Assembly: GCF_002368195.1 (NCBI RefSeq)
Contig: NZ_AP018178.1
Location: 7,018,645-7,082,644, forward strand
Source of the DNA: Calothrix sp. NIES-2100
GTDB taxonomy: Bacteria > Cyanobacteriota > Cyanobacteriia > Cyanobacteriales > Nostocaceae
Length of the DNA stretch: 64,000 nt
Direction: 5' to 3'
Shown piece after piece: positions 42,263-50,864 of this stretch. Each line of letters starts with the position of its first letter. Position 1 is the stretch's first letter. The position numbers and the translations under genes were made by a program. The notes under the pieces were generated by a model, which had not been told where the DNA came from, ran no database searches, and saw nothing but the letters and a program-made list of their open reading frames with translations.

Positions 42263-42925
42263 ATGACAGCTTCAGATACCAAAATACCACCTTTAGAAAG
42301 TGGCGATCGCCTAACTCGCCCAGAATTTGAACGCCGCTATTATGCGATGTCAAATACCAAAAAAGCAGAATTAATCGAAGGAGTCGTCTACGTGGCCTCA
42401 CCATTACGTTTTAGAAGTCATGGACAACCTCACGGTGACTTGATTATCTGGTTAGGAACTTACAAAGTGTCTACCCCAGGTGTGGAGTTAGGCGATAATG
42501 CTACAGTCCGCTTAGATGCAGATAATGAAGTACAACCGGATGTTGTACTGATACTTGACGAACAACTCGGTGGACAAACCCGGATTAGTGAAGATGACTA
42601 TATAGAAGGCGCGCCTGAATTAATTGCAGAAGTTGCTGCTAGTAGTGCCGCCAATGATTTATATGATAAAAAGCGGGTATATCGTCGCAATGGGGTTAAA
42701 GAATATATTGTTTGGCAAGTATTTGAAAATAAATTTGATTGGTTTATTTTAAAAAATGGTGAGTATGTCACATTAGCACCTGATGCTGATGGGATTATCA
42801 AAAGTCGTGTATTTCCTGGTTTATGGTTGGATGTGGTTGCATTATTAAAGGGAGAAATGACGCAAGTTTTAGCGGTATTACAGCAAGGATTGAACTCGCG
42901 AGAGCATCAACAATTTCTAGCATAA
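42263..42925 (+). CDS. Uma2 family (DUF820) nuclease-fold protein
   Basis: 220 aa from the ATG at 42263, with a GAGGA ribosome site 8 bases upstream; an upstream in-frame TTG adds five residues. Complete motif set: KAELIEGVVYVASP (Glu), NEVQPDVVLIL (Pro-Asp), PELIAEVAASSA (ExA) and KKRVYRRNGVKEYIVW (Lys). The active site looks intact. Third of four Uma2 genes in this window. Confidence 0.86.
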   Translation: MTASDTKIPPLESGDRLTRPEFERRYYAMSNTKKAELIEGVVYVASPLRFRSHGQPHGDLIIWLGTYKVSTPGVELGDNATVRLDADNEVQPDVVLILDEQLGGQTRISEDDYIEGAPELIAEVAASSAANDLYDKKRVYRRNGVKEYIVWQVFENKFDWFILKNGEYVTLAPDADGIIKSRVFPGLWLDVVALLKGEMTQVLAVLQQGLNSREHQQFLA

Positions 42926-43002
42926 TTACTCAAATATTTCGGCTTCAATATTGAAATAGAGATTGAGATTAACCTAGAATTAAATATTTGAAGGTATTAT
43001 TT

Positions 43003-43230
43003 ATGCAGCAAATTACTCTAGATGAAGCATCGCAACACTTATCTGATTTGGTTGAAGCAGCCCTAAGCGGTGAAGAAATTATTATTATCAAAGACAATCA
43101 ACCTGTAGTAAAGTTAACGCCTGTAGCACCAGTTAAACGACGTCCTCAGTTTGGTAGTGCTAAGGGATTAATAACTATATCTGATGACTTTGACGAACCA
43201 TTAGAAGATTTTAAGGAATATATGGAATGA
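43003..43230 (+). CDS. Phd/YefM-type antitoxin
   Basis: 75 aa from the ATG at 43003. QITLDEASQHLSDLVEAALSGEEIIIIKDN is the Phd/YefM DNA-binding half; the C-terminal DDFDEPLEDFKEYM is the toxin-neutralising tail. The stop overlaps the start of the PIN gene by 4 bases (ATGA). Expected to repress its own promoter. Confidence 0.88.
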   Translation: MQQITLDEASQHLSDLVEAALSGEEIIIIKDNQPVVKLTPVAPVKRRPQFGSAKGLITISDDFDEPLEDFKEYME

Positions 43231-43607
43231 GACAACTACTGGATACTCATACTTTTATTTGGTTTGTTATGGGTAATCCAAGAATTAGCGATAATTTGCG
43301 ATCGCGAATTGAAAACAATGATAACCTGCTCAGTCTTGTCAGTGTTTGGGAAATGGCAATCAAACACAGTATTGGTAAACTCAATTTCAATATGAGTTTT
43401 CCTGAGTTTATTGAACAGCAAATAATTAACAATGGTATTGAAGTAATGCCAATCGCTAGAGAAGAAATTATTGTTGTTTCCCAACTTCCTTTACATCATC
43501 GTGACCCATTTGACAGAATGTTAATTGCACAGTCTATAGTAGAAGGTATTCCTATACTGAGTGCTGATACAATTTTTGATGCCTATCCAATTCAGCGTTT
43601 GTGGTAG
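43227..43607 (+). CDS. PIN-domain toxin (VapC-like ribonuclease)
   Basis: 126 aa. Acidic site residues: Asp6 in LLDTHTFIWF, Glu in SVWEMAIKHSIGKL, Asp in HHRDPFDRMLIAQ and Asp in ILSADTIFDAY. Metal-dependent RNase in known pairs. Coupled to the Phd-type antitoxin; this Phd-PIN pairing is common in cyanobacteria. Confidence 0.9.
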   Translation: MRQLLDTHTFIWFVMGNPRISDNLRSRIENNDNLLSLVSVWEMAIKHSIGKLNFNMSFPEFIEQQIINNGIEVMPIAREEIIVVSQLPLHHRDPFDRMLIAQSIVEGIPILSADTIFDAYPIQRLW

Positions 43608-43697
43608 TTAGGATTCTCTTTCTACCAAAAGATAAATGAAAATTTGACACAAAAACACGTAGCATTATTTTAATAAGTCCCAGGGTAGAACAATTTT

Positions 43698-44969
43698 ATG
43701 GGTTACTACATTGCTCCTCGATTTTTAGATAAAATTGCTGTCCACATCACCAAGAATTTCTTGAATATTCCTGGTATCAGAGTACCTTTGATTTTAGGGA
43801 TTCATGGACGTAAAGGTGAAGGAAAAACTTTTCAATGTGAATTAGCTTTTGAAAAAATGGGTGTGGAAGTGACGCTCATCTCTGGTGGTGAATTAGAAAG
43901 TCCAGATGCGGGAGATCCAGCACGTTTAATTCGCTTACGCTACCGAGAAACGTCGGAATTAAGCAAAGTGCGCGGTAAAATGTGCGTGCTGATGATTAAT
44001 GATTTAGATGCGGGTGCAGGTAGATTTGATGAAGGCACTCAATATACAGTAAATACTCAGTTGGTGAATGCCACACTGATGAATATTGCGGATAATCCTA
44101 CAGATGTCCAGTTACCTGGAAGCTATGATTCCACACCTTTACGTCGTGTACCAATTATTGTCACAGGTAATGATTTTACTACCCTGTATGCACCGTTAAT
44201 TCGGGACGGTCGTATGGAAAAATTTTATTGGGAACCAAGTCGTGACGATAAAGTAGGGATTGTTGGGGGAATTTTTGAGCCAGATGGACTTTCCCAAAAG
44301 GAAATTGAACAGCTAGTTGATACTTTTGTTAATCAATCGGTTGATTTCTTTAGCGCTTTGCGATCGCGTATTTATGACGAACAAATCCGTGAGTTTATCC
44401 ATAAAGTAGGATTTGAGCGCATTTCCTTACGTGTTGTGAATAGCCTAGAAGGGCCACCAGCATTTAAAAAGCCATATTTTAGCCTAGCGCATTTAATTGA
44501 AGCTGGTCACTTAATGGTAGGTGAACAAAAACGGGTGGAAAATTCCCAGTTGGTTGATGAGTACAATCGCCTGAATCGCGGTAGAAATTATCAAGCTGCG
44601 CCACCTACGAATGCGACACCAACTAGTCAGCCGTTAAGCGATGGTGGATATCAAGCCGCAAAAACTAATGGTTTACACCAGCAAGTATCGAGTCCACATT
44701 TAACCCTAGAAACACAAGAACAGATTCGGCAAATTTTGGCTCAAGGTTACACGATTAATATTGAACACGTAGATGAACGCCGCTTTCGTACAGGTTCTTG
44801 GCAAAGTTGTCTGAACACCCACATCGATGCACACTCAGATGCAATCTCCGCTTTAGAATCATGTCTAGCTGAATATAGCGGTGAATATCTGCGGTTGGTG
44901 GGGATTGATCCAAAGGCGAAGCGGCGGGTGCTAGAAACCATTATTCAGCGTCCGAATGGGAAAAATTAG
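43698..44969 (+). CDS. rca: Rubisco activase with small-subunit-like C-terminal domain
   Basis: 423 aa. AAA+ ATPase with P-loop GRKGEGKT (37-44), Walker B in VLMINDLDAGAG and sensor region VPIIVTGNDFTT. After a variable linker (about 295-330) the protein ends in a domain like RbcS (TQEQIRQILAQGYTINIEHV, SCLNTHIDAHSDAISALESC, YLRLVGIDPKAKRRVLETII). This tail is known to anchor cyanobacterial Rca to Rubisco for carboxysome uptake; the AAA+ part removes inhibitory sugar phosphates. Downstream of the rbc cluster but split from it by an SGNH hydrolase, a Uma2 gene and a toxin-antitoxin pair. Confidence 0.96.
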   Translation: MGYYIAPRFLDKIAVHITKNFLNIPGIRVPLILGIHGRKGEGKTFQCELAFEKMGVEVTLISGGELESPDAGDPARLIRLRYRETSELSKVRGKMCVLMINDLDAGAGRFDEGTQYTVNTQLVNATLMNIADNPTDVQLPGSYDSTPLRRVPIIVTGNDFTTLYAPLIRDGRMEKFYWEPSRDDKVGIVGGIFEPDGLSQKEIEQLVDTFVNQSVDFFSALRSRIYDEQIREFIHKVGFERISLRVVNSLEGPPAFKKPYFSLAHLIEAGHLMVGEQKRVENSQLVDEYNRLNRGRNYQAAPPTNATPTSQPLSDGGYQAAKTNGLHQQVSSPHLTLETQEQIRQILAQGYTINIEHVDERRFRTGSWQSCLNTHIDAHSDAISALESCLAEYSGEYLRLVGIDPKAKRRVLETIIQRPNGKN

Positions 44970-44975
44970 ATAAAG

Positions 44976-44992
44976 GCGGGGTTTCCCCGCCC
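44976..44992 (+). terminator. Short GC hairpin after rca
   Basis: GGCGGGG-TTT-CCCCGCC is a perfect 7-bp stem six bases after the rca stop, followed by CCTTGTTG. A similar GGGGTTTCCCCGCCC occurs at about 15014, so it may be a dispersed repeat acting as a transcript end. Confidence 0.5.
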
Positions 44993-45027
44993 CTTGTTGA
45001 TTGCCAAATTATTTGTCGATCTAAATA

Positions 45028-45255
45028 ATGCCTAAGAAGATTAGGGAGTTAAAACAATGGTTACGCCAAGTAGGTTTTACTGAACTCCCAGGAAAAGGAA
45101 GCCACACTAACTGGATACATCCTTTATATGCTGGAAAGCTAACGGTTTCAGGAAAAGATAGTTCGGACGCTAAACCCTACCAAGAAAAGGATGTGCAACA
45201 AGCTATAAAAGAGGTAGAGGAGAAACAACAGCAAGAAAAACAGAAAGATGAGTAA
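45028..45255 (+). CDS. hicA: HicA-type mRNA interferase toxin 2
   Basis: 75 aa, MPKKIRELKQWLRQVGFTEL, with the catalytic His in KGSHTNWIHP and a Lys/Gln/Glu-rich tail. Paralogue of the HicA at 32894. Overlaps its antitoxin gene by 8 bases. Confidence 0.88.
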   Translation: MPKKIRELKQWLRQVGFTELPGKGSHTNWIHPLYAGKLTVSGKDSSDAKPYQEKDVQQAIKEVEEKQQQEKQKDE

Positions 45256-45484
45256 ATTTAAGTATCAAATGTTAATTCAATGGTCTCTTGAAGACAACTG
45301 CTTCTTAGTTGGATTTCCTGATTTTCCCGGACAGCGTTGGCGGACTCATGGCGATACTTATGAAGAAGCTGTGACAAATGGTATTGAAGCATTAGAATCC
45401 CTAATTATGGCTTACGAAGCTACAAATGAACAGCTTCCACAGCCAACTTTTAATACTGTTAATACTGTTAATCAGGTTGCCTAA
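45248..45484 (+). CDS. hicB: HicB-type antitoxin 2
   Basis: 78 aa: YQMLIQWSLEDNCFLVGFPDF and RTHGDTYEEAVTNGIEALES show the short HicB fold without a DNA-binding tail. Ends NTVNTVNQVA, encoded by tandem AATACTGTT. Its stop shares the bases CTAA (45481-45484) with the stop of the convergent ROK kinase gene. Confidence 0.87.
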   Translation: MSKFKYQMLIQWSLEDNCFLVGFPDFPGQRWRTHGDTYEEAVTNGIEALESLIMAYEATNEQLPQPTFNTVNTVNQVA

Positions 45485-46380
45485 ATCGTGCTTATTAGCA
45501 GATGCCATGCTAACTTTGCTGCACCTACCATACCCGCAGCATTACCTAATTTGGCCTGTAAAATTTGTAAACCGACACGCGATGTCGGCATAACTCTTTG
45601 CTCAATTTCTGCTTTAACAGCGGGTAAGAAAAACTGGAAACTCGCACTCACGCCACCACCAATGACGATCGCTTCTGGCGTTAAAACATAAATCAAACTT
45701 GTTAAGCCAATAGCCAAATCTGTACCATATTCCTGCCAAAAAGTCAAGGCTTTGGCATCTCCTACTTCTGCCAAAGCGCCTAATTCGCAAGGTTCTTTGC
45801 CAGTGCGGCGACGGATGGCTGTAATTGAGGTGTATTGTTCCAAAGAACCGCGATTACCACTATTACACATCGGCCCCTCAGGGTTAAAGCTGATTAAACC
45901 TAGTTCTCCCCCTGCGCCTTGATGTCCGATGAATAGTTTGCCATTGAGGAAGATGGCACCGCCAACACCAGTCCCCAAAGTCAGCATAATAAAATTTTGA
46001 AAGCAGCGACCAGCACCTAACCAAGCTTCGCCCAAACCTGCACAGTTAGCATCGTTACCAACAATTGTGGGTTTAGCAGTTTTCGCTTCTAACCAATCTG
46101 CTAAAGGTACATCTCGCCATCCTGTCAGGTTGATGGCGATTTTGGCAATGCGTCCCTTCGCATCAGCAGGGCCCGGAGTGCCGACACCGATCGCCACAGT
46201 TTGATTATCTGGATCAACTTGGGCGATCGCATCCACCATCACCGCCAGCACAGATAGGGGCGTGGATGGTTGGGGAGTTGCTACTGTCAGAGATTGCAGA
46301 CAATTGCCATCTCGATCAAATCGCCCCAGCTTAATCGCTGTTCCCCCCAAATCGATACCAATTACTTGAGAATTCACCAC
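45481..46380 (-). CDS. ROK-family sugar kinase (glucokinase-like)
   Basis: 299 aa, GTG start. ATP-binding IGIDLGGTAIKLGRF, second phosphate loop LTLGTGVGGAIFLNG, sugar-binding VGNDANCAGLGEAWLG and GHQGAGGELGLIS. The ROK zinc motif CxCGxxGCxE reads MCNSGNRGSLEQ (CNSGNRGSLE), with two of the three Cys replaced by Ser, so no structural zinc is expected; this is a known variation in cyanobacterial members. Phosphorylates glucose or a related hexose. Convergent with hicB 2, sharing its stop-codon bases. Confidence 0.88.
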   Translation of the reverse strand: MVNSQVIGIDLGGTAIKLGRFDRDGNCLQSLTVATPQPSTPLSVLAVMVDAIAQVDPDNQTVAIGVGTPGPADAKGRIAKIAINLTGWRDVPLADWLEAKTAKPTIVGNDANCAGLGEAWLGAGRCFQNFIMLTLGTGVGGAIFLNGKLFIGHQGAGGELGLISFNPEGPMCNSGNRGSLEQYTSITAIRRRTGKEPCELGALAEVGDAKALTFWQEYGTDLAIGLTSLIYVLTPEAIVIGGGVSASFQFFLPAVKAEIEQRVMPTSRVGLQILQAKLGNAAGMVGAAKLAWHLLISTI

Positions 46381-46519
46381 TGTTTCGGGACTAGGGACTA
46401 GAGGCTAGGGGCTAGGGAAGGGGGACAAGGAGGAGTAATGAGTAATGACTATTGACCAATGCCCAATGCCCAATGCCCCATGCCCCATGCCCAATGCCCA
46501 ATCACTTTCAAAAAGCATA
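46381..46519. repeat. Tandem CAATGCC-type repeats
   Basis: 46381-46430 has GACTAGGGACTAGAGGCTAGGGG units; 46451-46505 has seven CCAATGC/CCCATGC-type heptamers. No gene. Confidence 0.7.
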
Positions 46520-46723
46520 TTAGCTTTTTTGTGTCTTGTTGCTAAAAAATTCTGAGTTTTCAGGTTTCTTGGCGGCAAATTGTAAATTGGTAACATTCGT
46601 CTGCCGCATACCTGATTCACCTTGCCAAGCTGTGACTGGTGCTCCCCGTAAAATTCCTGATAAAGCTACAGAAAGCATAAACCCGCCAGTAGCGGCGGCA
46701 ATTAAAGTTAAATTATCTTTCAC
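46520..46723 (-). CDS. Small single-span membrane protein, function unknown
   Basis: 67 aa from a GTG at 46723, chosen because GGAG lies 6 bases upstream (the longer frame starts from a TTG at 46735). Begins MKDNLTLIAAATGGFMLSVA: one membrane helix at about residues 5-25, then a polar tail (APVTAWQGESGMRQTNVTNL) with no Cys. No known family recognised. 57 bases downstream of the ABC permease gene on the same strand. Confidence 0.55.
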   Translation of the reverse strand: MKDNLTLIAAATGGFMLSVALSGILRGAPVTAWQGESGMRQTNVTNLQFAAKKPENSEFFSNKTQKS

Positions 46724-46780
46724 ATCAATCTCCAAATCAAGATCAGCCTGTGTACTAATTACTGTTCACTATTGACTGAA

Positions 46781-47677
46781 TTATTTCCGAATACTATTCT
46801 GTCGTCGCAAACGAGGATTGACAAATTCATTTAAACCCTCACCAAGTAGTGATAACCCTACCACCATCAATGTCATCGCTAAACCAGGAAAAAGTGTAGT
46901 CCACCAAATGCCGAGGGATAATCCCGATAGTGCTAGTTGTAAATCATGTCCCCATTCTGGAACTTGTTCTGGCAATCCTAAACCCAAAAATCCCAAACCA
47001 CCTAAGACTAAAATCGCATCGGCACAGTTGAGGGTGAATAACACAGGTACGCTTTGAATGACATTGAAAAATAAATAGCGAGACAGCACAATCCAAGTAG
47101 AAGCGCCCATTGCTTGAGCAGCTTCAATAAATACCTCTGTTTTCACGCTGACAGTGTGGTTGCGCACAACTCGGTAATATTGGGGAATGTAGGCAATACT
47201 AATAGCGATCGCTGCATTTAATATCCCCCTCCCTACCATAAATGCTAGTGTCGCTGAGAGCAGTAGTCCTGGTAGGGTGTAAATGCTATCCATGATAAAC
47301 AGCAATATCTTATCTAATCTACCGCCGAGATAGCCACTGACCATACCTAATGGCACACCAACTACCATACTCAGCGCTGTTGCTAAAATCACCACTTGCA
47401 AAGCCGCTTGAGCGCCAAAGATTGTCCGAGAAAACACATCCTGTCCCAAGATACTAGTGCCAAACCAAAATTGGCCTGAAGGTGGATCGGAAACTGGGTT
47501 AGGTGTCGTTTTTGTGGGATCTTGTAGCCATCCCCAAGCTTGAAATACGGGAGCAAAGAACGCCAGGAATATAAAAAACAGAGTAATGGCTATCCCAATC
47601 AACATTAGTCGTTGAGAAAGATTCGGATTTTTGGGAAAGCGTAAAAATGACGGCATTTGCCGTTTTGTCATGGACAT
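46781..47677 (-). CDS. ABC-transporter permease, DppC/OppC type
   Basis: 298 aa, six membrane segments. N-terminal OppC_N helix (LMLIGIAITLFFIFLAFFAP), periplasmic FGTSILGQDVFSRTIFGAQ typical of the family, and the cytoplasmic EAA loop EAAQAMGASTWIVLSRYLF. Belongs to peptide/nickel importers. No partner permease, ATPase or binding protein is adjacent, as is usual for the scattered Opp/Dpp genes in cyanobacteria; substrate unknown. Confidence 0.9.
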   Translation of the reverse strand: MSMTKRQMPSFLRFPKNPNLSQRLMLIGIAITLFFIFLAFFAPVFQAWGWLQDPTKTTPNPVSDPPSGQFWFGTSILGQDVFSRTIFGAQAALQVVILATALSMVVGVPLGMVSGYLGGRLDKILLFIMDSIYTLPGLLLSATLAFMVGRGILNAAIAISIAYIPQYYRVVRNHTVSVKTEVFIEAAQAMGASTWIVLSRYLFFNVIQSVPVLFTLNCADAILVLGGLGFLGLGLPEQVPEWGHDLQLALSGLSLGIWWTTLFPGLAMTLMVVGLSLLGEGLNEFVNPRLRRQNSIRK

Positions 47678-48103
47678 GAGCGATCGCCTACATCGAGCGA
47701 GATACGCTGACCATTTTACATATCATTTGTCAATGGTCAGTTGTCAATGGTCAATTGTCATTTGTAAAAGGGAACAGGGAAATCTTAACAGAGCATAATG
47801 TGTGAATTTTGAATTGTTTGTCTCCTCTGCTCCCTCTGCCAACTGAATCTTAACTTAGCGGGAGTTGAGCGAAGTCGAAACTCTCGCTAAGCCGAACTGC
47901 TGAATTCTGCCTTTCTGTACTCAAAATTCCGAAAAAGCAAGCTCAACTGGTGGATCTAATATATCTGATGAATTTTGCTGTTAAGCATTTTCAATGAAAA
48001 TAGGGATTATACTGAGGGTTATTATTTATCAGTAAAATAAAATACACAAATATAACCTATAATTACTGAAAATATTTCATTGTCCTCAATGGGGTGGAAA
48101 CCA
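47678..48103. other. Gap upstream of the dynamin cluster
   Basis: 426 bases. 47708-47765 has TGTCAATGGTCA-type heptamers. 47854-47891 is a 13-bp stem (CTTAGCGGGAGTT/AACTCTCGCTAAG, one wobble) around GAGCGAAGTCG, a dispersed cyanobacterial repeat also seen as GAGCGAAGTCGAA near 30308. The last 120 bases are AT-rich and probably contain the promoter of the dynamin genes. Confidence 0.6.
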
Positions 48104-48424
48104 ATGGAAGGCGATCGCAATCAAGACTTAGAACAGCGCGAACGTAAACTCAGAGAACGAGAAATGGAATTACGACTCCGGGAAATGGAAGCGGATATCA
48201 ATCGTCCTGAACCACCTTTTCATAAAACTGTCAAGCATCAGTCAGAAAAGTTTTCTCAACCGTGGATGAAAAAAGCGATTTTCGGTATACAGCTTTTTGG
48301 GATTGGGGTGGCGGTGTTAGTTGCTGTGAGGATAGCCGCAGCGGTAGCGGGAATTGTGATGTTCGGTGCGCTGGTTTGGATGGCTTACAAACTTTTCCTA
48401 GAATCTCCAAAAAACAAACCTTAA
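48104..48424 (+). CDS. Small coiled-coil membrane protein preceding the dynamin genes
   Basis: 106 aa from the ATG at 48104 (GGTGG six bases upstream); an ATG at 48089 would add five residues. Residues 7-35 form a charged helix (LEQRERKLREREMELRLREM), very likely a coiled coil; residues about 60-92 are a hydrophobic hairpin or long membrane helix (IFGIQLFGIGVAVLVAVRIA). Family not recognised. It ends 14 bases before the BDLP gene, so cotranscription is expected and a role as its membrane partner or adaptor is a reasonable guess. Confidence 0.7.
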   Translation: MEGDRNQDLEQRERKLREREMELRLREMEADINRPEPPFHKTVKHQSEKFSQPWMKKAIFGIQLFGIGVAVLVAVRIAAAVAGIVMFGALVWMAYKLFLESPKNKP

Positions 48425-48438
48425 TTTAGGGTATCAAA

Positions 48439-50520
48439 ATGACTAATCAAGTTGCGGCTGACAAGTTTCTCAACGATTTAGAACGTGTTGCGCAAGTGCG
48501 ATCAGAAATGTCAGTATGTTTGAGCAAACTTGCTGACACAATTAATCAAGCAGAGTTAGCTGGCGAATCTTCCTCAGGTAAACTTAGTTTAGAACGAGAT
48601 ATTGAAGATATTACAGTAGCTAGTAAAAATCTGCGCCAAGGTGTGTTTCGCCTTTTGGTTCTAGGCGATATGAAACGGGGTAAAAGTACGTTTCTCAACG
48701 CCTTAATTGGCGAAAATTTGCTACCCAGTGATGTTAATCCTTGTACCGCAGTATTAACAGTTTTACGCTACGGACCAGAGAAAAAAGTCACAATACATTT
48801 TAATGATGGTAAAAGCCCACAACAACTAGATTTTCAAAGCTTTAAATATAAATATACTATTGATCCGGCAGAAGCAAAAAAATTAGAACAAGAAAAAAAA
48901 CAGGCTTTTCCTGATGTCGATTATGCAGTGGTTGAGTATCCCTTAACACTATTGGAAAAGGGAATTGAAATTGTTGATAGTCCAGGGTTAAACGATACAG
49001 AAGCACGTAACGAATTATCGTTAGGATATGTCAATAATTGCCATGCAATTTTGTTTGTGATGAGAGCATCCCAACCTTGCACATTGGGTGAGCGTCGCTA
49101 TCTCGAAAATTACATTAAAGGTCGAGGTTTGACGGTTTTCTTCTTAGTTAATGCTTGGGATCAGGTAAAAGAATCATTGATTGATCCTGATGATGTAGAA
49201 GAATTAAGTGCAGCAGAAGATAGATTACGGCAAGTATTTCAAGCGAATTTAGCAGAATATTGTTATGTAGATGGTCAGAACATTTACAATGAGCGTGTAT
49301 TTGAGCTTTCATCAATTCAAGCACTCAGAAAAAGATTGAAAAATCCCCAAGCTGATTTAGCTGGGACTGGCTTTTTAGAGTTTATGGGAGCCTTGAATAC
49401 ATTTCTTACCAGAGAACGTGCGATCGCAGAATTGCGACAAGTGAGAACTTTAGCGAGACAAGCCTGCAATCACACCCACGAAGCTATAGAAAGACGCTTA
49501 CCATTGCTGGATAAAGATGTCAATGAATTGAAACAAAGAATTGATTCTGTAGAACCGGAATTTAAAAAACTGACAAATATCCGCGATCAATTCCAAAAAG
49601 AAATTATCAATACTAGAGATACCCAAGCCAGAAAGATTTCTGAATCCTTTCGCAGCTATGTTTTAAACTTAGGAAATACCTTTGAAACTGATTTCTTACG
49701 CTATCAGCCAGAGTTAAATTTGTTTGATTTCCTCAGTAGTGGAAAAAGAGATGAATTTAATACTGCATTGCAAAAAGCTTTTGAGCAATACATGACTGAT
49801 AAATTCTCCGCTTGGACTTTAACGGCTGAAAAAGATATCAATGCAGGTTTTAGAGAACTTTCTTTGAGTGCGGCACAATATGGCGCATCTTATAGTCAAG
49901 TTACAGACCAAATTACCGAAAAATTAACAGGACAACAAGTAAAAGTAAATCCTGCTGGTACTCCAGAAGATGATAAATCTCCTGGATGGGCAAAATGGGC
50001 GATGGGATTGTTGTCTTTATCGCGAGGAAACTTAGCTGGGGTTGCATTAGCTGGCGCAGGATTTGATTGGAAAAATATTTTATTAAATTACTTCACTGTA
50101 ATTGGTATTGGTGGCATAATTTCAGCTGTAACTGGTGTTTTTCTCGGTCCGATTGGGTTTGCATTGCTAGGCTTAGGAGTAGGGTTTCTCCAAGCAGATC
50201 AAGCACGTAAAGAATTGGTAAAAACTACCAAGAAAGAATTAGTAAAATACCTACCCCAAGTAGCACATGAGCAATCGCAAACAGTATATGATGCAGTTAA
50301 AGAGTGTTTTGACTCTTATGAAAGAGAAGTGAGTAGGAGAATCAACGACGATATCACATCTCGGAAATCTGAATTAGATAATCTCCTCAAGCAGAAAGCT
50401 ACACGGGAAATTAATCGCGAAAGTGAGTTAAAGCGGCTGAAAAATTTGCAGGAAAATGTGATAGAACAATTGCAAAAAATTGAAGCTGCTTATAATAATT
50501 TATTAGCTTACTATAGTTGA
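48439..50520 (+). CDS. Bacterial dynamin-like protein (orthologue of Nostoc BDLP)
   Basis: 693 aa, the same length as the structurally solved N. punctiforme BDLP. GTPase motifs: G1 GDMKRGKST (76-84, Lys82), G2 Thr in NPCTAV (about 103), G3 DSPGLND (180-186) and G4 NAWD (238-241). Long helical neck and trunk follow (about 300-550 and 630-690). The membrane paddle is the hydrophobic stretch at about 570-605 (IGGIISAVTGVFLGPIGFAL). Known BDLP binds lipid, assembles as a helical coat on tubes in the GTP state and is membrane-associated in Nostoc cells. Between a small membrane protein (14 bases upstream) and a second dynamin. Confidence 0.96.
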   Translation: MTNQVAADKFLNDLERVAQVRSEMSVCLSKLADTINQAELAGESSSGKLSLERDIEDITVASKNLRQGVFRLLVLGDMKRGKSTFLNALIGENLLPSDVNPCTAVLTVLRYGPEKKVTIHFNDGKSPQQLDFQSFKYKYTIDPAEAKKLEQEKKQAFPDVDYAVVEYPLTLLEKGIEIVDSPGLNDTEARNELSLGYVNNCHAILFVMRASQPCTLGERRYLENYIKGRGLTVFFLVNAWDQVKESLIDPDDVEELSAAEDRLRQVFQANLAEYCYVDGQNIYNERVFELSSIQALRKRLKNPQADLAGTGFLEFMGALNTFLTRERAIAELRQVRTLARQACNHTHEAIERRLPLLDKDVNELKQRIDSVEPEFKKLTNIRDQFQKEIINTRDTQARKISESFRSYVLNLGNTFETDFLRYQPELNLFDFLSSGKRDEFNTALQKAFEQYMTDKFSAWTLTAEKDINAGFRELSLSAAQYGASYSQVTDQITEKLTGQQVKVNPAGTPEDDKSPGWAKWAMGLLSLSRGNLAGVALAGAGFDWKNILLNYFTVIGIGGIISAVTGVFLGPIGFALLGLGVGFLQADQARKELVKTTKKELVKYLPQVAHEQSQTVYDAVKECFDSYEREVSRRINDDITSRKSELDNLLKQKATREINRESELKRLKNLQENVIEQLQKIEAAYNNLLAYYS

Positions 50521-50560
50521 AAGTTAATATTAGGTCATACTAAGAAATGAGAAAATATAT

Positions 50561-50615
50561 GTAGGGTGGGCATTGCCCACCAAAACCCGGAGCTGGTGGG
50601 CAATGCCCACCCTAC
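50561..50615. repeat. 55-bp interspersed palindrome, copy 2
   Basis: Perfect 20-base arms GTAGGGTGGGCATTGCCCAC and complement around a 15-base centre with AAAACCCGG. Differs from copy 1 (5361) by a paired A/T exchange: the arm loop AAT is ATT here and the other arm carries the complement. Confidence 0.85.
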
Positions 50616-50768
50616 TTGGCGTAATTGGCGGTTAGTTAAATAAACATAGATAAACTATCACCTCTTATCTCTGTGCCCTCTGCGTCTCTGTGGTTAAATT
50701 ACTTTTGAACCGCAGAGTCACAGAGAACACAGAGAGGAAAGCTAATACCAAGCAATGAAGATTAAACC

Positions 50769-50814
50769 ACAGATAAACACAGATAAACACCGAGAAAAAT
50801 CTGTGTTTATCTGT
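50769..50814. repeat. Perfect 15-bp hairpin upstream of the second dynamin gene
   Basis: ACAGATAAACACAGA (50769-50783) and TCTGTGTTTATCTGT (50800-50814), loop of 16 bases, 51 bases before the ATG of the next gene. Related to the CACAGATAA hairpin at 19808. Confidence 0.75.
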
Positions 50815-50864
50815 ATTTACCAATCCAAAATCTATTTGCATACACAACATACAACCAGAAAAAT

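Larger units (their letters stand above)
50521..50864. other. Palindrome-rich spacer between the two dynamin genes
   Basis: 344 bases with three palindromes: the 55-bp repeat at 50561-50615; an imperfect pair CTCTGTG...CTGTGGTT/AACCGCAGAG...CACAGAG at 50669-50735; and a perfect 15-bp stem ACAGATAAACACAGA/TCTGTGTTTATCTGT at 50769-50783 and 50800-50814. The last may end the first transcript; the second dynamin would then need a promoter in the 50 bases before 50865. Confidence 0.75.

Noticed and set aside
46405..46620. 71-codon minus-strand frame after the ROK kinase
   Set aside because: Mostly coded by CCAATGC heptamers and overlapping another, more credible frame.
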